Notes under the pieces: model-generated
What the model saw: the letters and a program-made list of their open reading frames with translations, nothing else
The model's database searches: none
Told to the model about the DNA's origin: nothing
Origin: Torymus aiolomorphi
Lineage: Eukaryota; Arthropoda; Insecta; Hymenoptera; Torymidae
Direction: 5' to 3'
DNA length: 64,000 nt
Assembly: GCA_036365515.1 (NCBI GenBank)
Contig: CM070873.1
Location: 178,051,604 to 178,115,603 of the forward strand
Shown: in pieces, positions 1-12,444 of the stretch
Layout of the letters: each line of letters begins with the position of its first letter
How positions within the stretch are numbered: the stretch's first letter is position 1
Made by a program: the position numbers and the translations under genes

Positions 1-1335
1 AAACTTTTGTCCCGAAAAAGGGCAGGCTGCCGTGGATCGATGCCGAGATTCCACATACGTGACACCCTCTACAAACGCTACAAACGCTACAAACGTACTG
101 GACAGCAAGACCTTTACGTAGAATTTGTCTCGCTACGTAAACAAATCGACGAGAAGACTGACCTAGCGAAGACGTCTTATCTACATGTAAGACTAACGGA
201 TGCTCTGTCCGATGGCAGTGCCTGGAAAGAGTTACGTGGCCTGCGACTCTTACCCAAACACACCGAGGACTTAAATGGATTTACTCTAGATGAGCTTAAC
301 CGCCACATTGTTGGAGTGTCCGTCTCTCCACGGGATGAGAATGAGAAACGTCGCAGAATTATATTGGAGAGTAGTGATGAAGGATTCACCTTTAAACCCA
401 TAACTTTTAATGATGTTGTTATCGCGGTATCTTATTTTTCATCGCAGGCACGTGGAGTGGACGGGATTCCTCAATGTGTCATTGTCAAAGCATTGCCTGT
501 CATCGGCAACCTACTGGTTAAACTCTAACTCCTCCCAGACGACTAATATTTTCCCATCCCTCTGGAAGAAAGCAAACATCATTCCTCTAAAGAAAACAAA
601 GGCACCTCTCCCTCAGAATTTCGACCGATTGCCTTGCTTTGCTTTCTTTCGAAGGTGCTTGAGAAAATTGCACACGCGCAACTAATGGAGCATCTGGAGA
701 CCATGAAATTCACTACCCCAATCAGACAAGTTTTCGACGTTTTAATTCCACACAAACAGCACTTATTAGATGACATCAGATCTGGCATGGACAAAAAACT
801 CGTGACCATTCTTCTGCTATTTGATTTTAGTAAGGCATTCGACACTATTCTATCTTCTCGCTTCTCGAAAAGCTAGGATTATTGGGGTTTTCTATGGCTA
901 CCCTCTCCTGGATCAACTCCTACTTCGATGGAAGGATGCAAAAGGTATACTCTAACCTCTCTGGCGAGTCATCGTGGCTCGGTACAAACTTAGGAGTCCT
1001 ACAGGGGTCAGTTCTGGGACCTCTGTTGTTTTGCCTGTATATCAATGCCCTGCGAGAGGTTCCCGATCCTTTGGGTGTCCAACATATATTATATGCAGAT
1101 GATCTGCAAGTTTATTATCAGGTATCGCGTGATAGTTCGGTGAGGGGGTAGCATTAACTCAACAAGCTGCAAAAGCAGTCTCGGAATGTGCAACCGGCGC
1201 CGCGCTCAAACTCAATGCAGGTGAGACGAAAGTGATTGTTTCCGGTAGTAATAGTATTGTCAATAGTTTAAAGGATGATTCCTCGCTTTGCATTGTTTTG
1301 AGTGATGGTGTAAGGGTGCCCTTCTCCGATTCTGT
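1..1335 (+). pseudogene. Decayed LINE (non-LTR retrotransposon) reverse transcriptase, 5' end outside window
   Basis: Three reading frames together give one reverse transcriptase of the Jockey/CR1 type. Positions 7-528 carry the N-terminal part, ending in a GVDGIP motif where GPDGI is usual. A frame change near 500-630 leads to the block FPSLWKKANIIPLKK, and 634-876 carries LLLFDFSKAFDTI (catalytic motif A). After another break, 882-1151 carries LGVLQGSVLGPLLF (motif B) and YADDLQVYY (motif C, catalytic aspartates intact). The frame of the thumb region continues to about 1335. No endonuclease or gag is in the window. At least three frameshifts show it is dead. The clade is a guess from motif style; the RT assignment itself is firm. 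Confidence 0.85.
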
Positions 1336-2290
1336 CGAGAATCCCTCTCTCTCTCAGCCTCTTTCAAGTCAAGTTCTCTAAAAAAACTTTTATACGAGCT
1401 TCAATGTTATTTTTGAATAATCAATACATCCTCTAAAAACAGAATATCTCTTAATAGGAAAACCCCTTAGATTTTCTATTTTTAGTAATTTAGGAGTATA
1501 ACTTTCTACGAAAGTATACGATAACACAAGGATCTTTGTTTTTGTATTCTGAAAAAACATAATATATAATAAATTGATTCGTATAAATATCCATGTGATA
1601 TGATAGATATATACTGTTATCTATAACAAATAATATTTATATGATTTTTTCAAAATCAAATAGCGAAAAAGTCTTTTACTTCTTCAAGTCAATAAATACT
1701 CAACAAATGTACATTCACATTGTTCACTACAAATCAAACAAAAGAAAATTATGATATCAATAATCGATACTCAAGTAGACTTCAGTCCACTTGAGTGAAA
1801 TCTCTCAGTTTTAGTTAAGTAATTAACTGATATATTACAAGAACACATTTTTATTATCTACTGAAAATCAAACAAAAGAATGTCGTGAAATCAATTATTG
1901 ATAGTCTGTATGACTTTTCTCAAAAATGTATTGAAATTTTTTCATCCTTCTATACAAATTTAACACAAGAACGTATTGAAATGAAATTATTATGGTCAAG
2001 TAACTATAAATTCACTTGACAGACATGATATAGTACTTTTTGTACCTCGACCTTAAATTGGTTATTTATTTTATCACTCATCAAGAGCGTAAAATCTTAC
2101 CCCTGTCGTACGGACATTGTATTTTTATAAGAGCTCATTTGGACTATCTACTGGAAATCAAACAAAAGAAAGCAGTGAAATCAATTATCGACAGTCAAGT
2201 AATGCATCTAACTGCCTCCAAAACAAGTGTATGAGTTTCCCAGAAATGTATTAAAAATTTTCCATCCTCCTATACAAATCAAATACAAAA
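1336..2290. repeat. AT-rich dispersed repeat family, with degenerate internal repeats
   Basis: No coding frame is credible here. The phrase ctgaaaatcaaacaaaagaa followed by tcaattat and agtcaagtaatgc recurs at about 1725, 1860 and 2150, so this part is an imperfect tandem repeat. The same words in the same order occur at 54,800-55,060. The word actttctacgaaagtata occurs at about 1502 and 54,152. The two places are therefore copies of one dispersed, unclassified repeat. Confidence 0.6.
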
Positions 2291-3083
2291 AAGTATTGAA
2301 ATCAACTTATTATAGTCAAATAATCACAACTTAACTTGACTGACATAATATAGTAATTTTGATATCGTGATTATAAAGTTAAATTTTACGCCCGCGTTGT
2401 AATAAAGGGCACGAGAGCTTGCAAAGCTGGCCTCACGGATTATTTTCCACACAAGGGCTTACGAACATTATTTTTCGCCTTCGTCGGCGTAATGACTACG
2501 TCGATTGGGTCGGTTTTTGCGGATGTACAGGGTACTAACTTTGCGGTTCAAGGATGAAAATTGTAACTTTCAATTAATTTGGCCTGCGGGCGTAAAAAAT
2601 AGGCTTGCAGTTCTCGTTAATATTGCAAAAAATTCTTGTGACTTGTAAAAATAAAGACAAGACGTTAGTTACATAATTAAAATATTTTTTGCCCTCGCGA
2701 TAAATCCATAAATTCGATATGCTTTTTTGTGCGTAATGTGAGCTGTTACATCCCTCGAGCGTTAAGTAGTGTTTTATGCCTGTGGGCCAAATTAATTGAA
2801 AATTACACTTTACGTCCTTGAACCGCAAAATTTGTACCCTGTACATCTGCAAACAAACGACCCAATCGACGCAGTCATTACACCGACAAAGGCGAAAAAT
2901 AATGTTCGTACGCCCTTGTGTGGCAAATAATCCGTGAGGCCAGCTTTGCAAGCTTCCGTCCCCTTTATTACAACGCGGGCGTAAAATTTAGCTTTATGAT
3001 CAAGGTACGAAAATTACTATATTATGTCAGTTTAGTTAAGTTATGATTACTTGACTAAATAAGTTGATTTCTATACTTTCTTA
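2291..3083. repeat. Foldback (inverted repeat) element, about 300 bp arms
   Basis: The left arm runs about 2291-2597 and the right arm about 2772-3083, separated by a 170 bp loop. Reading the right arm backwards gives the same succession of words as the left: atcaactta, gacataatatagtaatttt, taaattttacgcccgcgttg, gcttgcaaagctggcctcacgg and ggccaaattaatt inverted. The arms differ at roughly one base in ten. The open frame across it (2574-2951 minus) is not protein-like and I do not treat it as a gene. It is a MITE-like or foldback element of unknown family, and no clear target duplication was found. Confidence 0.7.
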
Positions 3084-4200
3084 CTATGAGCAAATCATAA
3101 ATTAAATTATTTTGAGCTCTTTTATCCGTTCAGATACTCTCAATAACACATAATTTTGGCATTTTACCGTATCTCAATTTTCATTTATATAATCTTTTGA
3201 AACAATTTATGAAATAAGAATCACTGAGAGAATAAAAATTTTGACATTTATTTATGGATATAACTTCTCGAAATTATTATCTTAATCTTGTGTAGAAAAA
3301 AGTTTTCTCTGGACTCTGAAACATGTTCAATTTCATTGAATTTCTTTTGTAATAAATGGTTGTCTTTACGTCTTGCCTGCATTTTTCAGCATTTTATCAT
3401 TATTAATTTTATATTTGACATGTTATTGCATTACACTTTTATTTTTCTGATATCTTGTCTTTACATTTTTCTGACATCAAACACTATTAGGCAATTTTAT
3501 TTTTAGCTCTTAGCCGGTACTTTAGTTTATTTTTATTACACAAAACATTTTATTATAACTGGAAACTCGCACTGACATTTCACTTTAATTACATCATATT
3601 TATGAACACTGATTACATGTCACTGTTTAACAATCCAATAATATATTTGTATCGGACATATCACTACATTATTTATTATTAGTGAGTTTCCAACAATTCC
3701 CCAAGAAAAGCACAGGCTGTGCTTGTTCCAGAAGTCTTAAAAAAAACTTCACCAGCCCTAATATGATTTTTAACAGAGTTCTCAAAAAAATTTATTTATC
3801 TATTCTTTATCTCTTCAGATTCAAGAATTCCAAGTAACTGAAAAAAGTCAGTTAATATTCTAAATATTTAGAAAGTTCTATTGGATGGAATTTTTCAAAT
3901 AAACTTATGTGCAAAAATTCCATTGGATCAGTCGATAAGGTAGGGTGTATTTTGACAGCTCCGGTTATGTTTGCGATGATATAGGGTACAGGGTGAGCTA
4001 TATATTTATTTGTAATTGCACAAAATAATAATAAACTTATTTCTTTGTTTTAGGGAGATTAGAAGATGGAGCAGTTCAGAAAAGTCTATATCTCAAAATT
4101 TTAAAAATTTAAATTTAAAGTGTAGAATATGAGTAAAATATCGCACTCCCAAATTTTTTCTAAGAAGGTAATGATTTAAGTCGATCTGACGGAGGCGAGG
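3084..4200. other. AT-rich intergenic DNA, nothing recognised
   Basis: Very AT-rich. Open frames are short and full of F, L, I and N as expected from base composition. No repeat, RNA gene or TE terminus was recognised. Confidence 0.5.
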
Positions 4201-4522
4201 ATTAGAAATCAAAAATTCAACCATTTCATTAGAAAAAGCAACGTTTCGTTGGCTTGGTCTGCCAACCTCTCCAGACTACAATTTTTTATTAAACAGAAAA
4301 AAAACAATTAATACAATGTAATTAATAGGAACTAAAACACTCGCGTGATACAATAATTAATACCTTAAATTATAACGTGTGTTACATAGTACACATGAAG
4401 TCGATGTTAACGCAAAACATGAGATTGGTCAGTATTTATAGTATACACAGTAAAGGGTTTGTGTCTGTGTTTACAAACAAAACGCAGATACATATAGAAA
4501 GAAAAATCAAACGACAACAAAT
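4201..4522 (-). mobile_element. Terminal (pLTR-like) region of Penelope-like element 1
   Basis: Downstream, on the minus strand, of the GIY-YIG part of PLE 1. It holds a hammerhead-like stem at 4241-4275 (minus strand: CTGGAGAG, stem GTTGGC, loop, GCCAAC, then GAAACGTT), which is the same arrangement seen in the other PLE copies and in the 593 bp repeats of this window. The outer boundary is not resolved. Confidence 0.5.
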
Positions 4523-6580
4523 TTAATTTAAAAGTCTCAATAAAGGAAAATAAGACGTATTTAAAAATTTAACGTCTTCTTTCTTATTTATGTTATTACT
4601 GTTGCACTTAATGTGGATCATTTCTGACAATATACGTTTTTTGTAATTAGCTTCCTGATCTAGAATTTTAGTATTATCCCAGTCAAAATCATGGAGAAAT
4701 TTATTCCTATGTTGTGGAACTACTGATTCTATGTTGTTATTTTTTTGATGTTCGTTAATTCTGATTTTTATTGTACGTTTAGTATCTCCTACATATGACG
4801 CAGGACACGATTTGCAAAAGAACTTATACACTACGTTGATCCCACTTTTTTGTAGGGTCTTTACCTAATTTTATTACAGAACTTAGACTCTTATTAACAA
4901 GAGGCAAAACACGGAAGTTATAAGGTTTGAGAATGGTTACAATTTTTTCAAAAATTTCATTGAACGGTAATGAAATATGGGATACAAATTCGCTTTGTAC
5001 AATATTGTTTTTTTGGTTGTTCTCATATTTAATTTTGTAAAATCTTTTGTATGCATATTTTTTAATGAATCTCCAAGGGTAATTATTATTTCTGAGTAAT
5101 GTAGTAACAATATTTAGATTTTTCCTATGAAATTTTTTATTTGATAATAAAATTGCTCTGTCAACAAAGTTGTACACAATATTGATCTTCTCTTGTGGTG
5201 GATGATAGGAATGATAATTAATAAGTCTGCCGGAAGAAGTGGGTTTATTATATCAATCTGTGATAATCGTATTATAATGGTGGATTAAAAGAATATCTAG
5301 AAAATTGATTTTTTTGTCCTGTTCTAATTCATAAGTAAATTGTAACTTGTTATAATAGGAATTGAACGTATTTATTACGGTATTGATATGTTTTTTGTCG
5401 ATACACATAATCGTGTCACCAACGTAGCGGAAATAAAAAAGTGGAAGAATATCATGGTTTTCTTTCAAAATTTTTAGACAGTCAGTTTCCAAATCGTCCA
5501 TCACAATATCTGCAAATAATGGCGATATCGGGGAACCCATAGGTGTACCATCAATTTGTCTATAAAATTTGTTATTGAAAGAAAAAAAGGTATTCGAAAA
5601 TAGAAATTTTATACATGAAATAATTTCGTTGAATGGGATTTTGCATCTATTATGTATGGAATCAAATTTTCGATCTATACTGTCTAATACTAGTTGTAGT
5701 GGAATGTTTGTAAATAGAGAAATAACGCCTGAAGAGAGTAATACATAGTTATCTGGTATGATAACTGAATTTAATTTTTGTTTCAAATGAAAACTGTTGT
5801 CGATATGCGACTCTGGGATTTTTATGGACGATTTGATTTCATTGTAAATAATTTTAGCTAAAAAGTGGTTCGGACTATTGACTAATGAGATTATGGGACG
5901 GAATGGTATATCTTTTTTATGTATTTTTGAAGACCGTAACATTTTGCCAGTGTAGTATTTGAACAAGAGAGAGAGTTATTATGAAACTTTGTGCGCAAAT
6001 AGTTATTATTATTTAAGTTCTTAAGAATCGTCGACGTGTCAGATTGTAATTTTTTTAGGGGATTCTTTTTAATATTTTCGTAAACAGTTGTGTCAGATAC
6101 TAACAAGTGCATTTTTCAGTTGTATTCAGTCTTGCTTAAGCAGACGGTGACATTTCCCTTGTCAGAAGTTGTAAACCATATATCTGGATTATTTTTAATA
6201 AACTTTTTTGTATTAGTTAATTTCCTTTTAAACATTTTTTCTTGTGGCTTTTCATGTTTTTGTTTCATAAACGCTGCTGTTAGATTTGATACAATTCTTT
6301 CCCTGATTTCGGATTGTTTTGATGTCGATAGTTCAGAATTCATTAAACGGAACTCAACATTTTTAACTGTGTCCACGATGTCTTTTTTATCACACCTTTT
6401 GTTGATACTAAATTTTGGTCCTAATGAGACTACGTCTATTATGTCGTCAGGTATATATACCTCTGTCAAGTTTTTGAAAAATTGTTCTTTTGATGTGGTA
6501 TTCTTCGCTTGTAATTTTTGTTTTTTTGATATACATTCAAATTTTTTAATTAAATTTTTGTTGTGTTTTTCTCTAATCAA
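4523..6580 (-). pseudogene. Penelope-like element 1: reverse transcriptase plus GIY-YIG endonuclease, decayed
   Basis: Minus-strand pieces at 6580-6116, 6112-5891, 5966-5253, 5177-4824 and 4831-4523 join into one PLE protein. In order it shows an N-terminal block with TSDKGNVTVCLSKTEYN (PLE RT motif 1), KIHKKDIPFRPIISLVNSPN (motif 2), a motif A region reading SSGVISLFTNIP, DGTPMGSPISPLFADIV (motif B), RYVGDTIMCI (motif C) and the endonuclease start CKSCPASYVGDT with a downstream IRINEHQ. Two catalytic aspartates appear lost: motif A has G where D is expected, and motif C reads YVGD instead of YVDD. With several frameshifts, this copy cannot code for active RT. The family is certain from the RT plus GIY-YIG pairing. 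Confidence 0.88.
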
Positions 6581-6599
6581 TTTGGCTTTTTTGTTAGTA

Positions 6600-6930
6600 T
6601 ATGTAAAGAAATAAAAAAAAAATCTAATGCCACTTCATCGGCCAAAATTTGTTTGGCATTTTTGCCGATAATAAAAAGGATTGAGCGGGTCGTGATTCGC
6701 GGCTCCAGGGCAGGTAGCTGGGTTACGGACGTCCAGGTACCCGCAAAAGAAACACCGTGGCGGTTATCTCGGTTCTCCGAGCCTGTGGTCTGCTAGTCAT
6801 CACGTCGATGCAGCTCAGATTCTGCATCGACGCGCCATCTCGCGTTCGCGCGCATGAGTTACTTCAACTACGGCTTATACGCGATGTCGGTACGGCAGAT
6901 CGTGACAACTTATTTAACGGAAAAGCTTAA
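6600..6930. other. GC-richer segment upstream of PLE 1 with a perfect hairpin
   Basis: Lies just 5' of the minus-strand PLE 1 frame and differs in composition from the AT-rich surroundings. It contains a perfect 11 bp hairpin, 6803-6813 with 6822-6832 (CGTCGATGCAG / CTGCATCGACG, 8-base loop). It could be the 5' region of PLE 1 or a separate remnant. It does not fold as a tRNA that I can recognise. Confidence 0.4.
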
Positions 6931-7984
6931 ACTCTCTAAACAGGTAGTTTCCTCACGAAAGGGGCTTTTGCACAAGTTAAAAACTTACTCAAATTTATTT
7001 GAATACACTACTCAACCAAACATATTGTAATTTAATTGTGTTTGCGAAAGTGATTTTAATAGTTTAAAATTTCTAACAATATATTGTGAATTTATTTTGT
7101 TAATCTTTGTATGACTCAATTTATTCCAAACACCCACAGCATGTCCTCAATATAATTATTGCATTCTCAACCAAGCAACATGACTTTTTATAGAAATTAA
7201 GAAAAATTACAATAAATGGAGATAATTTTTGTTTCTATTCCATCTAATACTAATCACTTGACAGCTGGGCCACAATATTGATGTTATTGTAATAAGAAGA
7301 GATTAACAACTATTTTTCAAAAGTAGAATTAGGTGATAACATGTTTATGTTAAAATATTTAAAAAAAAAAATTAAGTCACATGGACTTATATCATTCTTC
7401 CAGATTATTTAAAACAGTTTCAGTTTTTTTATGACACATTTAAATTTAATAGAAAAATCTTTTCAAGATCGTAAATACCTATGAATTACTCATCACACTA
7501 TGTGAATCGTGCAAACGTGCTTTTTATCGTGGGGTCTATCATTAAAACAGTAGTTTTTCAAAAACTTCTTTAGGTGACTCATTCCCTTTTTCAGTATTAC
7601 CACAGATATATGACAATACACAATTTCTTCTTACACTGGGGAGTTCAAAAAATATCTTGTCGCATAAATGTAAGCAAATGAACATTATTTTGCAAATATA
7701 TTATTTTTTTGTAATTACCTTATATTACGAAGCTCAAACATTAATTTCTTTTTACTATATGCGTTCCTGAGTATAGCATTTTTTGTGCTTTTAGATCTGG
7801 ATATTGATGGCCAGAAGGTCATTTTCTGCAGTGTTTCATCTGTCTTCGAATAAATGTCCGTGATATTTCTTCTGTAAGCATAAAATAACGAAATATATGT
7901 ACACTTATCGGGGTTTATGTAGCCCAAGACTGTATATTAGTACCTACAGCCCAGAGTTCCCTATGGCAAGTGACTAAAGAAATA
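6931..7984. other. AT-rich intergenic DNA, nothing recognised
   Basis: No protein-like frame, repeat or TE terminus was found. The longest frame, 7715-7927 minus, has no recognisable motif. Confidence 0.45.
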
Positions 7985-8130
7985 ATGGACCCTGGGGTTA
8001 TAGACTCTAGGTCGGGCCGCATAAACCCCTATATTTAAAAATATTATGAAGCCCGGGCTGCATAATCAAAATCGGGCTCGATAAACCCCTATATATAAAA
8101 AAACGTGCTTTATAAACTCCTTTCGAGAAA
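7985..8130. repeat. Short imperfect tandem repeats, unit about 60-70 bp
   Basis: The words gggc(c/t)gcataa and gataaacccctatat recur at about 8013, 8055 and 8078, giving two to three degenerate units just before the microsatellite. Confidence 0.45.
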
Positions 8131-8151
8131 TGTATAATATATATATATATA

Positions 8152-8208
8152 TGTATACACACACTGACACACGCACGCACGCACACGCACACGCACACGC
8201 ACACACAC
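8152..8208. repeat. (AC)n microsatellite, 5' flank of the R1-clade LINE
   Basis: Alternating AC/GC dinucleotides directly abut the first LINE bases (cttgtgtcgag). The matching (AC)n block lies at 12,713-12,827, immediately after the LINE, so the element sits inside one microsatellite. Confidence 0.8.
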
Positions 8209-8372
8209 CTTGTGTCGAGTTGTTAGTCTCGCATCAGGCGCCTGCCCAGGTGGCGGATAGGGGAAAGCTCGTCCGAACACAAACCAATCATGGACGTAGT
8301 GAATGAGAGATACGAATTACCCTAAGTGGGTGTCCTCAGCAGAGGGTTAATCCCACCACTGATTCCGATTGG

Positions 8373-9708
8373 GTGAAAGCCCCGGTGGTCGGTGCAGGCT
8401 CCACGGATTTTGGAGGGAGCCACATACACTATAGAGATGATAAACTTTTGGTACTTACTGCGGCTCAAAAGATGAGCGAAGACGCAAAGATGGAAGTAGT
8501 GTACGAAAGGGAAGATCAAGTAAAGGAGCAGGATAAAGAGAGTTGGTCGTTAAAGCTCCTTAAAGAGAAAGCTGAAGCTGTGGTGGCGTTTATCTTGGAT
8601 AAGAAAAACATACACACAGAGTTGAAGACTGTGGCAAAGGCTACTAGCAGATCACTAAAGGACTTTACGAAGACCAAAGCAGGTACTCAGTCGAAGATCA
8701 GAAGTAGCAAGGATCGAGAGAGCCAAGCCTCTCCCTCCTTCGTCCAGAGACAGATGGAGCAGACTCCTAACAAGCGTTGGAGAACATCACCGCTGCAGGA
8801 CACGACGATCGGGAAGAAGACGAAAAGGGCGGCAACGACGCAGTCCCCACCGCCCACCCTAGCCAGAGAGACACCTTGGGAGGTGGCTGAAACACGGAAG
8901 ACGAAGAGGAAGAAGAAGAATAAAGAGGACGACAAAGGGAACACAATGGTACCTTAAGTCAAAAAGGCACTAGAAACCAAAGACCGTCACGGACAAGACT
9001 AACCCGGCCGGATGCCCTTATTATAAGGGCTGCCGACGGTGAGTCATATGCTGATATCTTGAGGAAGATGAAGGCGAATCCAAAACTGAAGGTAGTTGGC
9101 GAAACAGGGTACGCAAGAGGGCGGCTGGAGACCTGCTTCTGGAACTTCAACGTACAGCCGAAGGGAAAGCAACGGAACTTCAACAAGTGGTATAAGAAGT
9201 GCTAGAAGAGGGTACGAAAGTAAGGACCCTACAAGACGTAGGAGTCTTTGAAATAAAGGACCTTGATGTACTAACTAGCAAGGAGGATATTGTAGAGGCG
9301 GTACGCAATGAGTTCAAAGATAGCGACCTATCCCCAGCTGAGGAGATGATAATAAAGTCATTGCGGAAGGCATACGGTGATACGCAGACGGCTGTCATTG
9401 AAATGCCATCAAAAATGGCTCAACAGATGATAGTAAAGCAGAAAATCAGGATACGCTGGGTAGTATGCAGAATACGAGAGATGAAGCAGAACGCACGTCC
9501 ACTTCGCTGTTATAAATGTCTAGGATTTGGACATATTGGCAAAAACTGCACAATAACACAGGATCGAAGTAGCCTCTGTTACAAGTGTGGAACCGAAGGG
9601 CATAAAGCAAGAGACTGTGAAAACAAACCGAGCCGCGTACTCTGCCAGGACAAAAGTGCAGTAGGAAAAATGGACCATGCTGCCGGTAGTTATGAATGCC
9701 CAGTCTAG
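8373..9708 (+). pseudogene. R1-clade LINE ORF1 (gag-like, two CCHC zinc knuckles), frameshifted
   Basis: Nucleic-acid-binding protein of the LINE, expected to coat the element RNA. The first frame, 8373-8957, is lysine- and glutamate-rich and of low complexity, as usual for R1-type ORF1 N-termini. The conserved central part resumes at about 8960-9120 (DALIIRAADGESYADILRKM), shifts frame near 9120-9190 and continues 9199-9708. Two zinc knuckles of the form C-x2-C-x4-H-x4-C are visible, CYKCLGFGHIGKNC and CYKCGTEGHKARDC, followed by a short C-terminal tail. At least two frameshifts break it. The tail meets mid-endonuclease sequence at about 9700, so the start of ORF2 has been deleted. Confidence 0.82.
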
Positions 9709-12444
9709 ATCGGCTTGTGCAACATGCTGCAGGAAGGAAACCGATACTGATCGCAGGTGACTTCAATGCCTGGGCTGTGGAGTGGGGCAGTCAAAGGACA
9801 AATCAGAGAGGTCGAATACTATTGGAAGAATTCGGGCTCTTAGATTTGGTCTTAGTTAACCAGGGATCTACGTACACCTTTAGAAGAGGAGACACCGGGT
9901 CTGTGGTAGATCTGACTTATGTTAGCGGCTGCCTTATTGGCGCAGTTGATGCATGGACAGTGAGTGAACACTACACTAATAGTGATCACCAGGCCATCAT
10001 AATGGAGGTAGGAGAAACAAGAAAATTATCCAGCGTTAGTGTACAGACCAAGAGAGTCGGTTGGAAAACGAAGGACTATGACAAGGAGATGTTTCTGTTG
10101 GCACTGGAAGAAATGGAGCTGTCTGGGACGGCGAACAATAAAGCGAAACTGGCGATGGAAATAATCACTAGAGCAGGTGATACTGCTATGCCAAGAAGAG
10201 TAACCAGCCATAGGCGATTACCAGTATACTGGTGGGACATGGACGTTGAGAGTGCCCGCAGCGAGTGTCACCGAACTAGGAGGCAGAAGAAACGGGCAAG
10301 GAAGAAATACTACAAGACTGGTCGAGGTCAGGAAATAGTGGAAGCCCGAAATCAGAAAATGAAAGACGCTAAACGGAAAATCAAGAAGAAAATCCGGGAT
10401 AGCAAACGTCGGTGTGTTAAAGAATTACAGGACGAGGTAGAGTTGGATCCCAGGGGTCGACCGTACAAGGTGGTGATGAAGAAAATAAAGGGAAGCTATG
10501 TATGCCCTCCCAAGTGCCCGGAACTATTACACCGGATTGTGACTACTCTGTTCCCCAGACAGCTGGAGGAACCATGTGTTATCGAAGCGGGGATAAGTGA
10601 GGACGCCTCTTCCCAAATCACAAAGGAGGAACTGCTAGCTGCATGCAAAAGGGTAGGAAACAAGAAGGCTCCGGGCCCAGATGGCATTCTCAATATGGCA
10701 TTGAAAGATGCTATCAGTGCACACCCAGAGGTTATTGTAGACTTGTACAACTCATGTCTCGAAGAAGGAAAATTCCCCACTATTTGGAAGACACAGTGCT
10801 TGGCGCTACTGCCAAAAGGAAAGAAGCCGCCTGATGACTCAGCCTCGTACAGACCACTCTGCATGCTGGACACACCGGGGAAGATCCTAAAACGCATACT
10901 CTGCGTTAGAATGGACCAGGCTATTGAAGGCGCAGGAGGACTGGCGGAACACCAGTATGGTATCGCAAGGCGCGTTGTACCCTGGACGCAGCTGGTCTGG
11001 TAATTGACACTACGCGAACAGCGATAAATGGAGGCAAATGGGAAGGAGGAACAAAGAAGTACTGCGCTATTGTTATACTGGATGTAAAAAATGCATTTAA
11101 CTCAGCCAAATAGAGTAAAATACATGAGTCGCTCCGAAAGCGAAATGTGCCTCTCTACATAAGGAGGATGATGTCCGACAATTTGAAGGACAGAATCTTA
11201 CTATATAACACTGAGAATGGCACCGAGAGTTATGAAGTCACAGAAGGCGTTCCCCAAGGCTCAGTGCTTGGTACACCGACTTGAAATATCGTGTACGATG
11301 GAGTACTTAGACTTCAACTACCTGAAGGGGCAACCGTAATAGGATTTGCAGACGACATGGCTATAGTGGTGGTAGCGAAACACATAGAAGATGTTAAAAC
11401 AATAGCAGACGAGGCAATTTGTGTAATACACGATTGGCTAACAGAGACAGGGTTGGAATTCGCCAGCCGCAAGACAGAAGTTATCCTGATTTCGAGTAGG
11501 AAGAAGCTAGAGACGGTAACACTGATGGTGGATGGACATGAGATTGTATCTCAACCGACCATCAAGTACTTAGGCATCACCATTGATGCAAGATTGACAT
11601 TCAAACAGCAACTTGAAATTGTGAGCGATAAGGCAGCGAAAGTGGGCGCCGCTCTATCACGATAGATGCCAAATGTAGGAGGGGCACGTCAAAATCGAAG
11701 GTTACTCTTAGCCAGTGTAACCACATCGATTATGCTGTACAGGGCCCCAGTATGGGCTGATGCCATGCTGGTAAAAACCTATGCACGAGCGAAGGCTACC
11801 GTGTATAGGCGAATGGCGTTACGGGTGGCGTCGGCTTACCGTACGGTATCGGACGAGGCGATGTGCATCATAGCAGGTACACCGCCCATTGACCTCTTAG
11901 CCATGGAGAGAAAGGACGTGTACGAAGCAAGAAGATGTGCAAACGTCAACATCCGGAGGGAAATCTGGGAGGTCGCAAGAAAGAAGACGATGACTGTATG
12001 GCAAGCAAGATGGGATGCCAGCGAAAAGGGGCGATGGTCACACCATCTCATACCAAAGTTAGAGGACTGAATTGACAGGAGACACGGGGAAGTTAATTAC
12101 TACCTCACATAACTTCTCACCGGATATGGATGTTTCGAGCTTACCTGTACCGACTTAAGCTAGAAGGCTCTCCAAGCTGCCCAGTATGTTTAGATACAAA
12201 CGAAGATGCAGAGCACGTCTTCTGTTACTGCTCGCGATACCGACAGGAGCGAGAAGAACTCGAGAGTTATCTCCAGAACAGAGTGACTCCCGAGTCTATT
12301 ATGACGACAATGCTGACTTCAGAGGATGGAGGGAGCGCTGTCAGTAATTATGCTGCGAGCATAATCAAAAAGGTCAGGAAAGACGAGGAAGGAAGAAGAA
12401 GACGAGAGATACGGCACGAAGCTGTCGACTGGACGATGCGGTAA
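9696..12444 (+). pseudogene. R1-clade LINE ORF2: truncated APE endonuclease, reverse transcriptase, C-terminal zinc finger
   Basis: Endonuclease and RT for target-primed reverse transcription. 9696-11,003 opens in the middle of the APE-type endonuclease, with ILIAGDFNAW, a VDLTYV block and SDHQAI; the N-terminal half, with its metal-binding residues, is missing. RT motifs follow: KAPGPDGILNMALK, SASYRPLCMLD, then after a frameshift near 10,960 VILDVKNAFNSA (motif A, ends in a stop), GVPQGSVLGTP (motif B), GFADDMAIVV (motif C, aspartates present) at 11,291-11,665 and KYLGITIDARL. A stop at 11,663 interrupts the thumb before 11,666-12,070. The last piece, 12,130-12,444, carries CPVCLDTNEDAEHVFCYC, the C-terminal CCHC-type finger of this clade. 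Confidence 0.85.

Noticed and set aside
2574..2951. 125-codon gene on the minus strand
   Set aside because: It spans the loop and both arms of a foldback and shows no protein-like motif.
6688..6840. tRNA or other structured RNA
   Set aside because: Only one perfect 11 bp hairpin is found; no cloverleaf or A/B box arrangement.
8007..8204. Cysteine/valine-rich protein (minus)
   Set aside because: It is the translation of the (AC)n microsatellite; likewise the frames at 12,608-12,925, 12,683-12,871 and 19,842-20,102.
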